Positions 27,159-35,098 of a DNA stretch of 64,000 nucleotides are shown here, piece by piece; position 1 is the first letter of the stretch; each line of letters begins with the position of its first letter. The notes under the pieces are model-generated. The model saw nothing but the letters and a program-made list of their open reading frames with translations. It was not told where the DNA came from and did no database searches. The translations under genes were made by a program, and so were the position numbers. This stretch comes from Caldiserica bacterium UBA4770. GTDB lineage: Bacteria; Caldisericota; Caldisericia; Caldisericales; Caldisericaceae. The stretch is from positions 1 through 64,000 of the forward strand of contig DHHO01000016.1 of the NCBI GenBank assembly GCA_002403335.1. The letters run 5' to 3'.

Positions 27159-27773
27159 ATGGATAAATTGACGTTAGTTACAGGAATTCTTGGTATAATC
27201 TTTCTCATTATCTCTATCGTTATTATTGTTCCTCCACTTATAAATCTTATAAGAAGAAAGATTCACTTTACGAACTTCATTGCCCCCCTCTTAAAGTTTG
27301 TAATCATCTTCCTTATCTCAATATCCCTCATATTGCTTACCCTGTTTCTTATGTCGTTTAGAAACTTCACTTATGAGGAAAAGATAGGCACTATCACCAC
27401 GCAAAAAATAAATGACGAAATTCATGTAACATTCCTTGAGGAGCACACCCAGAAAGAGTACACATTTACCCTTAATGGAGACCAATGGGTCATCGAGGGA
27501 TTTATTCTAAGATGGAATAAAGCATTAAGATTTCTTGGAGTTCATTCCTATTATGCAATTTCAAGATTTGAAGGAAGGTTTGAGAAACCGGGCGAAATAC
27601 CTGTAAAATCTTACGAAATCTACCCCGAGGAAGAAATATGGAGGTTCTTTTTAAGAAATGCTAACAAAATCCCATTCGTTGACGCTGCCTACGGGATCGG
27701 TGCCTTCGCATACCCTGACGAGGGGCCCTATACAATATATATCAATGATACAGGCTTTATCATTAGAAAGTGA
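27159..27773 (+). CDS. Membrane protein of unknown function with cytoplasm-distal domain
   Basis: The 204-residue protein has two N-terminal transmembrane helices (residues 6-28 and 42-66) and a soluble domain with GDQWVIEGFILRWNKALRFLG followed by YYAISRFEGRF. This pattern resembles a poorly characterised bacterial family loosely annotated as multidrug-efflux-like membrane protein; I cannot assign a function. No ribosome binding site precedes the ATG, and a TATAAA box lies 7 bases upstream, so it may have a leaderless transcript of its own. It converges with the MATE gene with a 2-base gap. Confidence 0.65.
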   Translation: MDKLTLVTGILGIIFLIISIVIIVPPLINLIRRKIHFTNFIAPLLKFVIIFLISISLILLTLFLMSFRNFTYEEKIGTITTQKINDEIHVTFLEEHTQKEYTFTLNGDQWVIEGFILRWNKALRFLGVHSYYAISRFEGRFEKPGEIPVKSYEIYPEEEIWRFFLRNANKIPFVDAAYGIGAFAYPDEGPYTIYINDTGFIIRK

Positions 27774-27775
27774 AG

Positions 27776-29155
27776 TTAATCTGAGAGCACATATCTTTTG
27801 AAATTGGATTTCCTTCTGAAATTGAAAAAGAGAAATCCAGCCCTGAACGAAATATCAAGAGCCATTGCAATCCATGCAGAGCCAAGCCCAAGATCAATGA
27901 AGTTCACAAATATATAGGAGAGGGGAACCCTAAATAGCCACATCCCCAAAGTTGTAGAAATCAAAGGAGTTTTTGTGTTTCCACCGCCTCTGAGGGCACC
28001 CTGCAATATATTTGCAATACCGAGGAGTGGTTGAACACACCCCATAATCCTTACGGCAGCCCTTGCTCTTGCTACCACAACAGGGTCGTCAGTAAAAAGC
28101 CTTATAAATGGATCGGGAAAAAGAACCATAATCACTCCAATAATCCCCATAGCCACGAGTGCTATTTTAATTGCTTCATAGGTTGTCTTCTTCACTCCCT
28201 GAATATCACCCTTCCCCATACTGATACCTGCAAGTGTTGTCGTGGCAGTCATAAAGCCAAGGCCTATATTCATTGAGATTGAGTCAATATTAATTGTAAT
28301 TCTATGAGCTGCGAGTGCTGCAGTTCCCAGGGAAAGGACGACGGTTGCAAAAAATAGGTTGCCAACCGAGTGAGAAAGCCTTTCAAGAGAAGTTGGAAGG
28401 CCGATATCTATAATTTTCCGTACGATCCCGAAATGAAGCCTGGGGAATTTTAAAGGAAGGCTAAAATCCCTTTTTCCGCTAAAGAGCAAGTATGTATAAA
28501 TAACAACTGCAATTCCTCTTGATAAGGATGTAGCAATTGCAGCCCCAGCTACTTCAAGCCTTGGAAAACCAAACTTACCAAAGATCATTGCATAATCAAG
28601 GAATATATTAATACTATTTGTTATCAACATTACATAAAATGGAGTCCTTGTATCTCCGCTCCCTCTGAAGACGGAGCCAAGGATAAAGGTAGGTACAAAG
28701 ACAAAACTTGGAACAGTTACCCAGAAAAGGTAATCACCAGCATACTTAATAACGTCCGGTTCTGCATTAAATAGATAAAAAAACCTCCTTGAAAAGAAGA
28801 AAGCCATTACAAAAAGAATTGCCGAAAGAAAAAGAGAGATATAAAGGGACTGAAAAGCAGCATTCTTTGCAGCTTTCTCATTTCCAGCACCAATATTCTG
28901 GGCAATGATAACAGCAGTACCAATAGAAAGAGCAGCCATTAGAGATAACAAAATAAAGTTTACCTGGTTTGCAAGTCCAGCCCCGGCAAGAGCAGCAGTG
29001 CCAAGCCTTCCAATAAACATCATGTCAACAAGAGAGAAGATTGTCTGAAGGAGGTTCTCCCCAACAGATGGAAGGGCAAGCTTTATAATCCTACCTCTAA
29101 TACTCTTCCTTTCGCTAACTACATCTTCTGACACATTGCCTACCTTTACTTCCAT
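27776..29155 (-). CDS. MATE family multidrug efflux transporter
   Basis: The 459-residue protein has about twelve transmembrane helices in two halves. Family features include LALPSVGENLLQTIFSLVDMMFIGRLGTAALAGAGLANQV at the start and RGSGDTRTPFYVM before the midpoint, mirrored by RGGGNTKTPL in the second half. MATE carriers export drugs or metabolites using a sodium or proton gradient. The gene overlaps the upstream marR by 10 bases, so the regulator and pump form one unit, most likely with MarR repressing both until a ligand binds. Confidence 0.94.
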   Translation of the reverse strand: MEVKVGNVSEDVVSERKSIRGRIIKLALPSVGENLLQTIFSLVDMMFIGRLGTAALAGAGLANQVNFILLSLMAALSIGTAVIIAQNIGAGNEKAAKNAAFQSLYISLFLSAILFVMAFFFSRRFFYLFNAEPDVIKYAGDYLFWVTVPSFVFVPTFILGSVFRGSGDTRTPFYVMLITNSINIFLDYAMIFGKFGFPRLEVAGAAIATSLSRGIAVVIYTYLLFSGKRDFSLPLKFPRLHFGIVRKIIDIGLPTSLERLSHSVGNLFFATVVLSLGTAALAAHRITINIDSISMNIGLGFMTATTTLAGISMGKGDIQGVKKTTYEAIKIALVAMGIIGVIMVLFPDPFIRLFTDDPVVVARARAAVRIMGCVQPLLGIANILQGALRGGGNTKTPLISTTLGMWLFRVPLSYIFVNFIDLGLGSAWIAMALDISFRAGFLFFNFRRKSNFKRYVLSD

Positions 29156-29574
29156 AACACTGCCTTTATTCTTAAAAGGAAATGATAGATATTCTTTATA
29201 TCTTCTTCTGGTATATTTTCGAGAAGCTCTCTCATTCTTTCCCTTCTTAAAGCAATCAAACTTGAGTAAACCTCTCTACCCTTTCCAGTAATCTCCACAA
29301 GAGTTACTCTTCTATCTTCGGTATCTTTTACTCTTTTAATGAGCCCTTCCCCTTCAAGTTTATCAAGAAGAAAAGTAAGTGTAGCATTTGTCACATCAAT
29401 TTCTCTTGCAATGTCTCCCGCTTTCATCACTCCATTTTTAAAAAGAGAGGAAAGGATATAAAAATGAGAAAGAGAAAAATCCATTCTCACCATCTCTTTT
29501 TTAAGCTCAGTATTCAGTTTCCTGTTTATTTCTCCCAGAATACTTTCGATTTCATTCACATAATTTATTTCCAT
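29146..29574 (-). CDS. MarR-family transcriptional regulator
   Basis: The 142-residue protein has the MarR winged helix: FYILSSLFKNGVMKAGDIAREIDVTNATLTFLLDKLEGEGLI as the DNA-binding part, then a wing with RVKDTEDRRVTLVEITGKG, where D-x-R-D/E-R-R is the hallmark. It probably represses the MATE gene it overlaps. The start codon has no ribosome binding site. A promoter with a -10 box 7 bases upstream and a palindrome over that box lie directly before it, which suggests autoregulation and a leaderless message. Confidence 0.92.
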   Translation of the reverse strand: MEINYVNEIESILGEINRKLNTELKKEMVRMDFSLSHFYILSSLFKNGVMKAGDIAREIDVTNATLTFLLDKLEGEGLIKRVKDTEDRRVTLVEITGKGREVYSSLIALRRERMRELLENIPEEDIKNIYHFLLRIKAVLWK

Positions 29575-29576
29575 AA

Positions 29577-29609
29577 TCTAAATTTTAGACAATCTAAATG
29601 TTTTGTCAA
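29577..29609 (-). promoter_or_regulatory. marR promoter with overlapping operator palindrome
   Basis: On the minus strand TTGACA (29609-29604) and TAAAAT (29587-29582) are spaced by 16 bases. The palindrome TCTAAATTTTAGA (29577-29589, one central base) covers the -10 box, and ATCTAAAT occurs a second time between the boxes. A MarR dimer bound here would block RNA polymerase. Confidence 0.7.
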
Positions 29610-29934
29610 GAGGGCGAATTGAACCATCCAAAATCTGGATGAAAAACCAAAATGGATGTTATCAAACAATAGCAAGAGAAAGGAAATTCTAAATAAGTTG
29701 GGGGAAAGATCTGACGAGTTTAACACCGGAAGAAAGAGAAGTAAATAGATACAACAAGATAAATACAAAATGAAGCCCTGACCAAAAAAACTAAAAGATA
29801 TCAATTTCGTATAAGATTTTCGTAAGACACCTCATAAATTTCGCATAGAAAATTAAATGAGGCAATATAACACTAACCTTAAGTGATTATAGTGGTACAA
29901 CATAAAAAAGGCAGTGTAAAAAATCCTGAAAATA
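29610..29934. other. Intergenic region with an insertion-element end
   Basis: No intact gene lies here. At 29839-29866 the sequence matches, in inverse orientation, the terminal repeat of the element at 34652-35092: starting with TTGCCTCA, then an AT-rich spacer, then CTATGCGAAA against CTATATGAAA. Bases 29600-29830 probably hold remains of that or another element, but stops break every frame. The start of this region also carries the upstream edge of the marR promoter. Confidence 0.45.
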
Positions 29935-30120
29935 TTAACGAGGGGTTTTGAAAGTCTTACGCTTTTTGAACTCCTCCTGCTTACCTTTGTTAAACTGACT
30001 CACAGGTCGCAAATACCCCACAACCCTTGAGTATACTTCGCACTTTGTCCTCTTCTCTACGGGAATTTCGGTCCCGTCTTCGAGAATAAGATTTCCATCT
30101 TTATCTTCTTTATAATTCAC
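29935..30120 (-). CDS. Stand-alone glycyl-radical C-terminal domain of class III ribonucleotide reductase
   Basis: The 61-residue product carries KCEVYSRVVGYLRPV and FNKGKQEEFKKRKTF. These align with the very end of one-piece NrdD proteins, such as the E. coli tail with RRVCGYL and FNAGKQEEVKRRV. Gly35 in RVVGYL corresponds to the glycine that holds the radical. The large NrdD encoded upstream stops just before this segment. The start is a GTG 5 bases after AAGGAGG. The gene follows thyX by 45 bases in the same operon. I infer that it docks on NrdD and is activated by NrdG, as small glycyl-radical spare-part proteins do for pyruvate formate-lyase. Confidence 0.85.
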   Translation of the reverse strand: MNYKEDKDGNLILEDGTEIPVEKRTKCEVYSRVVGYLRPVSQFNKGKQEEFKKRKTFKTPR

Positions 30121-30165
30121 ATTGGCCTCCTTATATATCTTACAACAAATATAAATTTTTGTAAA

Positions 30166-30792
30166 CTATTCATAAAGTTTCAGGTTTTCCTCATTAAAAA
30201 TAAGTGGAGCAACCTTATGCACCTCATTGAACATAAGATGAGCAAGGGTTCGTATCTCCCATTGAGCGCTTTCGTCAAGGCGGAGCTTAAAAAAATGCAT
30301 AAGTTCTCTGCTATTGGCTGTGGCAACAATCTTTGTTTCCGTTGCATTTGGAAGAATAAACCTGGCATCTTCAATTGGCACAGCTTTTGACAACGTAGAA
30401 TACGCACCCTTTATAACCTCGATTGTATTAAGGAATATCTCAAGGGTATCACTATTTTTACTGATAGAGGGTGGAATAATAAATGGAAATTCGTCTACCT
30501 TGACAAACCTCTGGCTCTGCTGCGTAAATGAGAAAAATCGGTGACGCACAAGCTGATGGGAACACGCCCTTGATATACCCTCCACAGCAAATGTAAAGGA
30601 CGCATGCTCAAAGACAGAAAAGTGCTTCAGGGTGAGAGCAAGTTTGATAAGTCTTTCTATATCTTCTTCTGCAAGATGAACTTCCGAGACCCCTCCCCTT
30701 AATCTACTCTGCCTCATTGCTGTTGCCACAATCATCTGCGGGTGTGGAGTATAGGCAAGGAGTTTTACGGTAGGGGTTGAAATATCCTTCAC
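30166..30792 (-). CDS. thyX: FAD-dependent thymidylate synthase ThyX
   Basis: ThyX makes dTMP from dUMP using methylene-tetrahydrofolate, FAD and NADPH, without the dihydrofolate step of ThyA. The 208-residue protein has the family signature RHR-x7-S as RHRFFSFTQQS (residues 83-93) followed by QRF, and the C-terminal RLDESAQWEIRTLA with the substrate-binding region. The start is a GTG whose bases overlap the nrdD stop (GTGA), so translation is coupled. The operon nrdD-thyX-glycyl tail collects deoxynucleotide synthesis in one transcript. Confidence 0.95.
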   Translation of the reverse strand: MKDISTPTVKLLAYTPHPQMIVATAMRQSRLRGGVSEVHLAEEDIERLIKLALTLKHFSVFEHASFTFAVEGISRACSHQLVRHRFFSFTQQSQRFVKVDEFPFIIPPSISKNSDTLEIFLNTIEVIKGAYSTLSKAVPIEDARFILPNATETKIVATANSRELMHFFKLRLDESAQWEIRTLAHLMFNEVHKVAPLIFNEENLKLYE

Positions 30793-32834
30793 GGTTTATT
30801 TAGAAAAATCTCAGGTTTGCAAGATTCATCTCTACCTTTTCCCAAAAGCTCTTCATCGCATAGAGGACAGAACTCATGTCGCCCTCTTAGATACCCATGT
30901 TTAGTACAAACGCTGAAGGTTGGAGTAAGTGTTATATAGGGAACTTTAAAGTTTTCAAGAATCTTTTTCACAAACATCTTTGCCTCAACACCTTCATCAA
31001 GTGCCTCCCCAAGAAAGAAATGAATTGTCGTCCCACCCGTATAAAGAGACTGGATTTCTTCCTGTTTCTCTGCAACCTCAAACGGGTCATCTGTGTAATC
31101 AACAGGAAGCTGTGTAGAATTTGTATAGAAAGGCTCTGCCCCCGTCTTCCAACCCTCCTCGTCTGCAACAATTATATCAGGATACTTCTTTTTATCGGCA
31201 AGCGCAAGGGAATAGGAAGTGGATTCAGCTGGAGTTGCCTCAAGGTTATAAAAGTGCCCCGACTCTTCCTGATACTTTTTAATCTTCTCCCTCATAAAGT
31301 TTAATGTTTTGATTGCAAATTCGATACCACGGGGACTTCCTATATCCTCTCCCAAAAAATTTAGAAGGGCTTCATTCATACCCACAACCCCAATCGTTGA
31401 AAAGTGATTGCTCCAGTAGTGCCCAGAGATTTCTTTAATAGGCTCAAGGTAAACCCTTGAGTAAGGATAAAGGCCTGCCTCAGTGAACTGCTCAACAGTC
31501 TTTCTCTTTGCCTCAAGTGCATCCTTTGAGGCATCCATAACCTCAGAAAGTTTATTAAAGAATTCGTCTTCATCTCTGGAAAGATACCCAATGCGAGGAA
31601 GATTGATTGTAATAACTCCAATACTTCCCGTAAGAGGGTCTGCTCCAAATAATCCCCCTCCCTTGCTCCTCAACTCCCTTAGATCAAGCCTGAGTCTACA
31701 GCACATACTCCTTGCGTCCTCAGGTCTTAAATCTGAGTTCAGGTAATTGGCAAAATAAGGGATGCCATACTTTGCTGTGGCTTCCCACATTGCATCAAGA
31801 GATTCCCTATCCCAATCAAAATCGCCATCTATGTTAATTGTAGGAATAGGGAATGTGAAAGGCCGTCCGTTACCGTCCCCTTCAAGCATAACTTCCCAGA
31901 AGGCTCTATTAATAATATCCATCTCCTGCTGGAAATCTCCATACTTTTCTGATTGCTCCAAGCCTCCTATAATTACACTTCTATCTTTGAGGAGTAGGTG
32001 TGGAACTACATCCATAGTAATATTAGAAAATGGGGATTGCCCGCCTGTTCTCATTGTCTGATTCATATTGAAAACAAATTCCTGTATTTCCTGCTTCACC
32101 TCAGCCTCTGTAAGATGGTCATACCTTACAAATGGTGCAAGAAATGTATCAAAAGAACTGAATGCTACGGCTCCTGCTGTCTCGTTCTGAAGGGTGAACA
32201 TAAAGTTCATAATCTGGCCAAGGATAGCTGAAAAATGCCTCGCTGGTTTAGAATATGACTTGCCCCTGACGCCGCCAAAACCCCTGCGAAGCAAACTTTC
32301 AAGATCCCATCCAACACAGTAAGCCCCAAGAAAAGAAAGATTATGAATATGGACCCATCCATCCCTGTGAAGGGATGAAATCCTCTCAGGATAAACCTTT
32401 TCAAGCCAGTAAATCTGCTCAGCCTTGCCTGAAATATATGCCTTCAACCCCTGAATTGAATAATCTATATTTGCATTCTCATGGATCTCCCACGTACTTC
32501 CCCCAAGGTACTCCTCAAGCAAACTGGGAGTAATATGTGTACCAAGTTCTCTGAGTTCCCTCCTCTTTTCCCTATAAAGAATAAAAGCCTTTGCAGTTTC
32601 ATAAAAACCCTTACGCATAAGGACATTTTCTATTTTGTTCTGAATCACTTCAATACTGAAAAGTTCTCCATCGTGTTCTGATTCAAGCTCTGTAATTACG
32701 ATGTTTGAAAGAAATTCCGCAACGCCACTTCCATATTCATGGGTAGCATTTCCCGCCTTGAGTATTGCATTCACAATCTTTGACTTATCAAAATCTACAA
32801 CCCTTCCGTCTCTTTTTATTACTTTTTCTATCAT
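30789..32834 (-). CDS. nrdD: Class III (anaerobic) ribonucleotide reductase large subunit lacking the glycyl-radical tail
   Basis: NrdD reduces ribonucleotides under anaerobic conditions. The protein of 681 residues has an N-terminal ATP-cone (about 1-95, starting EKVIKRDGRVVDF), then NrdD core motifs such as AYCVGWDLESLL, NMNQTMRTGGQSPFSN and ARSMCCRLRLDLREL. The end reads TPTFSVCTKHGYLRGRHEF, then CPLCDEE, part of the zinc site, and after 20 unrelated residues it stops. The final R-V-x-G-Y segment with the radical glycine is absent and is encoded separately at 29935-30120. I chose the ATG at 32834 because GGTGGGTGA precedes it; an in-frame GTG lies 9 bases earlier. Confidence 0.93.
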   Translation of the reverse strand: MIEKVIKRDGRVVDFDKSKIVNAILKAGNATHEYGSGVAEFLSNIVITELESEHDGELFSIEVIQNKIENVLMRKGFYETAKAFILYREKRRELRELGTHITPSLLEEYLGGSTWEIHENANIDYSIQGLKAYISGKAEQIYWLEKVYPERISSLHRDGWVHIHNLSFLGAYCVGWDLESLLRRGFGGVRGKSYSKPARHFSAILGQIMNFMFTLQNETAGAVAFSSFDTFLAPFVRYDHLTEAEVKQEIQEFVFNMNQTMRTGGQSPFSNITMDVVPHLLLKDRSVIIGGLEQSEKYGDFQQEMDIINRAFWEVMLEGDGNGRPFTFPIPTINIDGDFDWDRESLDAMWEATAKYGIPYFANYLNSDLRPEDARSMCCRLRLDLRELRSKGGGLFGADPLTGSIGVITINLPRIGYLSRDEDEFFNKLSEVMDASKDALEAKRKTVEQFTEAGLYPYSRVYLEPIKEISGHYWSNHFSTIGVVGMNEALLNFLGEDIGSPRGIEFAIKTLNFMREKIKKYQEESGHFYNLEATPAESTSYSLALADKKKYPDIIVADEEGWKTGAEPFYTNSTQLPVDYTDDPFEVAEKQEEIQSLYTGGTTIHFFLGEALDEGVEAKMFVKKILENFKVPYITLTPTFSVCTKHGYLRGRHEFCPLCDEELLGKGRDESCKPEIFLNKP

Positions 32835-32843
32835 ATCACCCAC

Positions 32844-33160
32844 CAGCTTTACAGTATATCATATGCAAATATGAAAAATGAAAAAATACTAAGGTAAGAT
32901 TCCTAACATGGGCATTGTCCAAAAACTGCTTAGTATTTCGAAAATTTAGGGTACCGCCTTTTGCAATATGCAAAGCAATTAGAAGAAACTCTCAAAATCA
33001 AGAAACCCGCTTTAAATCTAATGTTTACATCTTGAATTCCTCAAGCAATCAATAAAATCGTGAAAATTCCCTCAAAAACCACTTGACACGCGGGCAAAAT
33101 CTGTTATAACATAAGTAAGTTAGTATTTATGCATATTATAAAGAAAGGAGGTGAAAACGT
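32844..33160. promoter_or_regulatory. Divergent control region of nrdD and the HU gene
   Basis: The HU gene has a clear promoter: TTGACA at 33083-33088, a 16-base spacer and TATAAC at 33105-33110. A strong AAAGGAGGTG ribosome binding site precedes the ATG. Toward nrdD, a TATACT-like box lies near 32860. I see no NrdR-type box. The 200 bases between hold no gene I can recognise. Confidence 0.65.
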
Positions 33161-33433
33161 ATGAACAAACCAGAGCTTGTTGCTGCAATTGCCGAAAAAA
33201 CGGGTATGAAAAAGAAGGATGCAGAGGCAATGATCGACGCATTTGTTGACACCGTCAAGGAAGCGTTGAAAAAGGGTGACAAAGTTGCTCTCATTGGATT
33301 CGGCACATTTGCAACCAGAGAAAGAGCTAAGAGAAATGGTGTAAATCCCAGAACTGGTAAGAAGATCTCTATCCCTGCAAAGACTGTTCCTTATTTCAAG
33401 GTAGGTAAGGAACTAAAAGAAGCAGCAAAATAG
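33161..33433 (+). CDS. hup: HU-type DNA-binding histone-like protein
   Basis: HU is a small dimeric nucleoid protein that bends DNA. The 90-residue sequence is a full match to the family: MNKPELVAAIAEKTGMKKKD, then VALIGFGTFATRERAKRNG, the DNA-intercalating arm with NPRTGKKISIPAKTVPYFK and a C-terminal helix GKELKEAAK. It is transcribed alone from a strong promoter and ends at a strong terminator, as expected for an abundant protein. Confidence 0.97.
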   Translation: MNKPELVAAIAEKTGMKKKDAEAMIDAFVDTVKEALKKGDKVALIGFGTFATRERAKRNGVNPRTGKKISIPAKTVPYFKVGKELKEAAK

Positions 33434-33454
33434 GTAACTCAAAGAGGAGTTAAC

Positions 33455-33485
33455 AAAATGGGGGGATTTTCCCCCATTTTTATTT
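33455..33485 (+). terminator. Rho-independent terminator of the HU gene
   Basis: A 10-bp stem AAAATGGGGG/CCCCCATTTT with a 6-base loop is followed by a T-rich run. It begins 22 bases after the HU stop codon. Confidence 0.92.
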
Positions 33486-33561
33486 TCATAAAGGATGAAG
33501 GTTTTTATGTAACTACTTAAACATTTTTTTTACAGAGAAGCCCTTCTTAATTGTATTCCAC

Positions 33562-33940
33562 GTGTTGCCTCATATAATTTTCTATATGAAATTTATTTAA
33601 TTGCTTCACTAAAATTATACACTAAATTGTTCTTTTTCACGCTGTTTTATATCATATGCTTTTGATAGTTTTCTCTGCAGTTTATCTACAAAGCAATTAT
33701 CATTCTTTCTGTACGGCCTTGAACGTGTGAAAGTGATCTGTTCTCTTTTACAATATCTCAATAAGTGTGCATTGATAAACTCAGAACCATTATCAGAATC
33801 AATACCTTTGATGTCAAACGGAAATCTTTTTCTTATCTCTTTCTTTTGCAAGAGAATACCCATATCTTTGCCTTATTCTTTATAGTTCTTGTTTCTGTCC
33901 ATCCACTGTATACATCCGTTACATCCAAAGAATAGATGAA
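33562..33940 (-). pseudogene. Broken integrase-type (DDE) transposase with element end
   Basis: On the minus strand the region first reads FIYSLDVTDVYSGWTETR (first acidic motif of a retroviral-integrase fold), changes frame near 33855, then reads IDSDNGSEFINAHLLRYCKR and FTRSRPYRKNDNCFV (second motif and following loop). It then jumps directly to KLQRKLSKAYDIKQREKE, a C-terminal segment also present in the neighbouring element at 34652. The terminal repeat starting GTTGCCTCA is at 33562. The 5' part is missing where a 26-base direct repeat begins. The open frame 33615-33863 alone is therefore a fragment, not a gene. Confidence 0.8.
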
Positions 33941-34042
33941 TCTAGTTAACTTTTTTTAAACTTCGCATTACTTCACACTGGTGCCTGGCACCAGTGTGTT
34001 GGAAACTAAAAAGCAATCTAGTTAACTTTTTTTAAACTTCGC
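33941..34042. repeat. Palindrome flanked by 26-base perfect direct repeats
   Basis: The same 26 bases (beginning TCTAGTTAAC and ending AAACTTCGC) occur at 33941-33966 and 34017-34042. Between them, 33974-33998 is a perfect 25-base palindrome with centre at 33986 and inner core TGGTGCCTGGCACCA. The block separates the broken transposase from the next gene. It looks like a small mobile or recombination-related repeat unit, or the footprint of a duplication. Confidence 0.7.
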
Positions 34043-34067
34043 TTTCCTTTTTCTACTACTTATTATT

Positions 34068-34547
34068 CTAAATTTTGCCAAATAGTTCCGAGAGGAGACT
34101 CCTTGCGTTTCCTATATCCCCGGAAAAATTAAACTGAAGTTTGGCTTCTGGCATGACAATCAAAAGACTATGAGGATCTTGTTTCTTAAAATCGTCCTCG
34201 TCTCTGTAACTCCTTCCCTCTTTCAATTGTATATTGACCACTGTGCTGGGTTCAATGGCAAATGTTCCCGGTGTTTCTTTTAAAATATCTTCGGGCAACA
34301 TATCAAGGTATCTCTTGTGAAACGTTGCCATAGTGTTTGCAGATGAAAGAAATTGCTTAAATCTTCCTCTGCCTTCCTGTTTTGTCTCTTCAGCGCGTTC
34401 TTGAGCCTCTTTTTTATAGACATCCATTGAAAACTTTGCAACGATAACTCTTTTGTTTGTAACAACAAGATTACAGCTCTCAGATTTAAATAGTCCCTTT
34501 TTTAACCCTGCATACGGAATAACCCCAAGTATTTTTTCTTCCTCCAT
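34068..34547 (-). CDS. Small cytoplasmic protein, possibly PH-like, of unknown function
   Basis: The 159-residue protein has no membrane helix or signal peptide. LVVTNKRVIVAKF near residue 25 resembles the strand pattern of bacterial PH-like domains (LVLTNKRLI), and the C-terminal part with SLLIVMPEAKLQFNFSGD is also beta-rich. The middle is a charged helix. The start is well supported by AAAGGAGGAAG 6 bases before the ATG. It is an intact gene surrounded by decayed insertion elements, so it may be recently acquired cargo; I do not know its function. Confidence 0.6.
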   Translation of the reverse strand: MEEEKILGVIPYAGLKKGLFKSESCNLVVTNKRVIVAKFSMDVYKKEAQERAEETKQEGRGRFKQFLSSANTMATFHKRYLDMLPEDILKETPGTFAIEPSTVVNIQLKEGRSYRDEDDFKKQDPHSLLIVMPEAKLQFNFSGDIGNARSLLSELFGKI

Positions 34548-34651
34548 ATCACTTCCTCCTTTGCTGTTAGAATTTACTTATTAATAAATAGTAACAAATA
34601 TAAAGACCATTTGCAACTCTAAAACATTTTTAAAAGAAAGCAAATAAACGT

Positions 34652-35092
34652 GTTGCCTCATATAATTTTCTATATGAAATTTATTTAATTGTTTCACTAA
34701 AATTATATACTAAATTGTTCTTTGTCAAAGAGGATATATTTGGTATATTGGGAGATAGTTCTTTTTCACGCTGTTTTATATCATATGCTTTTGATAGTTT
34801 TCTCTGCAGTTTATCCAGTTTTCTCTTCAGAAGAGCAGGATTTAATTCATTGTATTCCTCTGTAAGTTTTTCTTTTATCTTCCATGGTATTTTATCTGAT
34901 TCCATAATCCTCTGGTAAGGTGCTTTAGGTTTATCATATCTCTTTGACACTTCTTTTATTACTGCTCTCCTTTCCTTGAGAGATAAACTCATAAAATCAC
35001 CTCTTTCAAATACTTCCAAAGTTTCCTTTTTATTCATTTTATTGTATTACCTCCTTTTTAAAATTTTCATATAGATTTTTAAGTGAGGCAAC
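34652..35092. mobile_element. Non-autonomous, internally deleted insertion element (441 bp)
   Basis: The block is bounded by inverted repeats of about 28 bases: both ends read GTTGCCTCA, an AT-rich 9-base spacer and CTATATGAAA when read inward. Inside is one minus-strand frame joining the N- and C-terminal ends of a transposase without its catalytic core. The first 130 bases match the neighbouring remnant at 33562 except for a 40-base gap. It is a MITE-like derivative of the same insertion-sequence family. I cannot name that family. Confidence 0.8.
34681..35037 (-). CDS. In-frame N-terminus/C-terminus fusion of an integrase-type transposase
   Basis: The 118-residue frame starts with MNKKETLEVFERGDF and LSLKERRAVIKEVSKRYDK, typical of a transposase N-terminal helix-turn-helix region. 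It passes straight into PYQRIMESDKI and LTEEYNELNPALLKRKLDKL, the usual C-terminal part of this family. The integrase core with the acidic triad is lost, apparently through deletion at a short repeated KRYDKPK-like sequence. An AGGAGGTAA stretch precedes the ATG, so a small peptide could still be made. If made it could bind element ends but not transpose. Confidence 0.55.
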   Translation of the reverse strand: MNKKETLEVFERGDFMSLSLKERRAVIKEVSKRYDKPKAPYQRIMESDKIPWKIKEKLTEEYNELNPALLKRKLDKLQRKLSKAYDIKQREKELSPNIPNISSLTKNNLVYNFSETIK

Positions 35093-35098
35093 GATACA

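Noticed and set aside
29935..30120. The 61-codon gene as a spurious short open frame
   Set aside because: It has a strong ribosome binding site and a clear match to the NrdD glycyl-radical segment that the upstream NrdD lacks, so it is kept as a real gene.
33615..33863. Open frame of 82 codons with DNGSEF motif as a complete gene
   Set aside because: It is a mid-gene fragment: the first acidic motif lies upstream in another frame and the C-terminal part is joined by a deletion. It is listed as a pseudogene.
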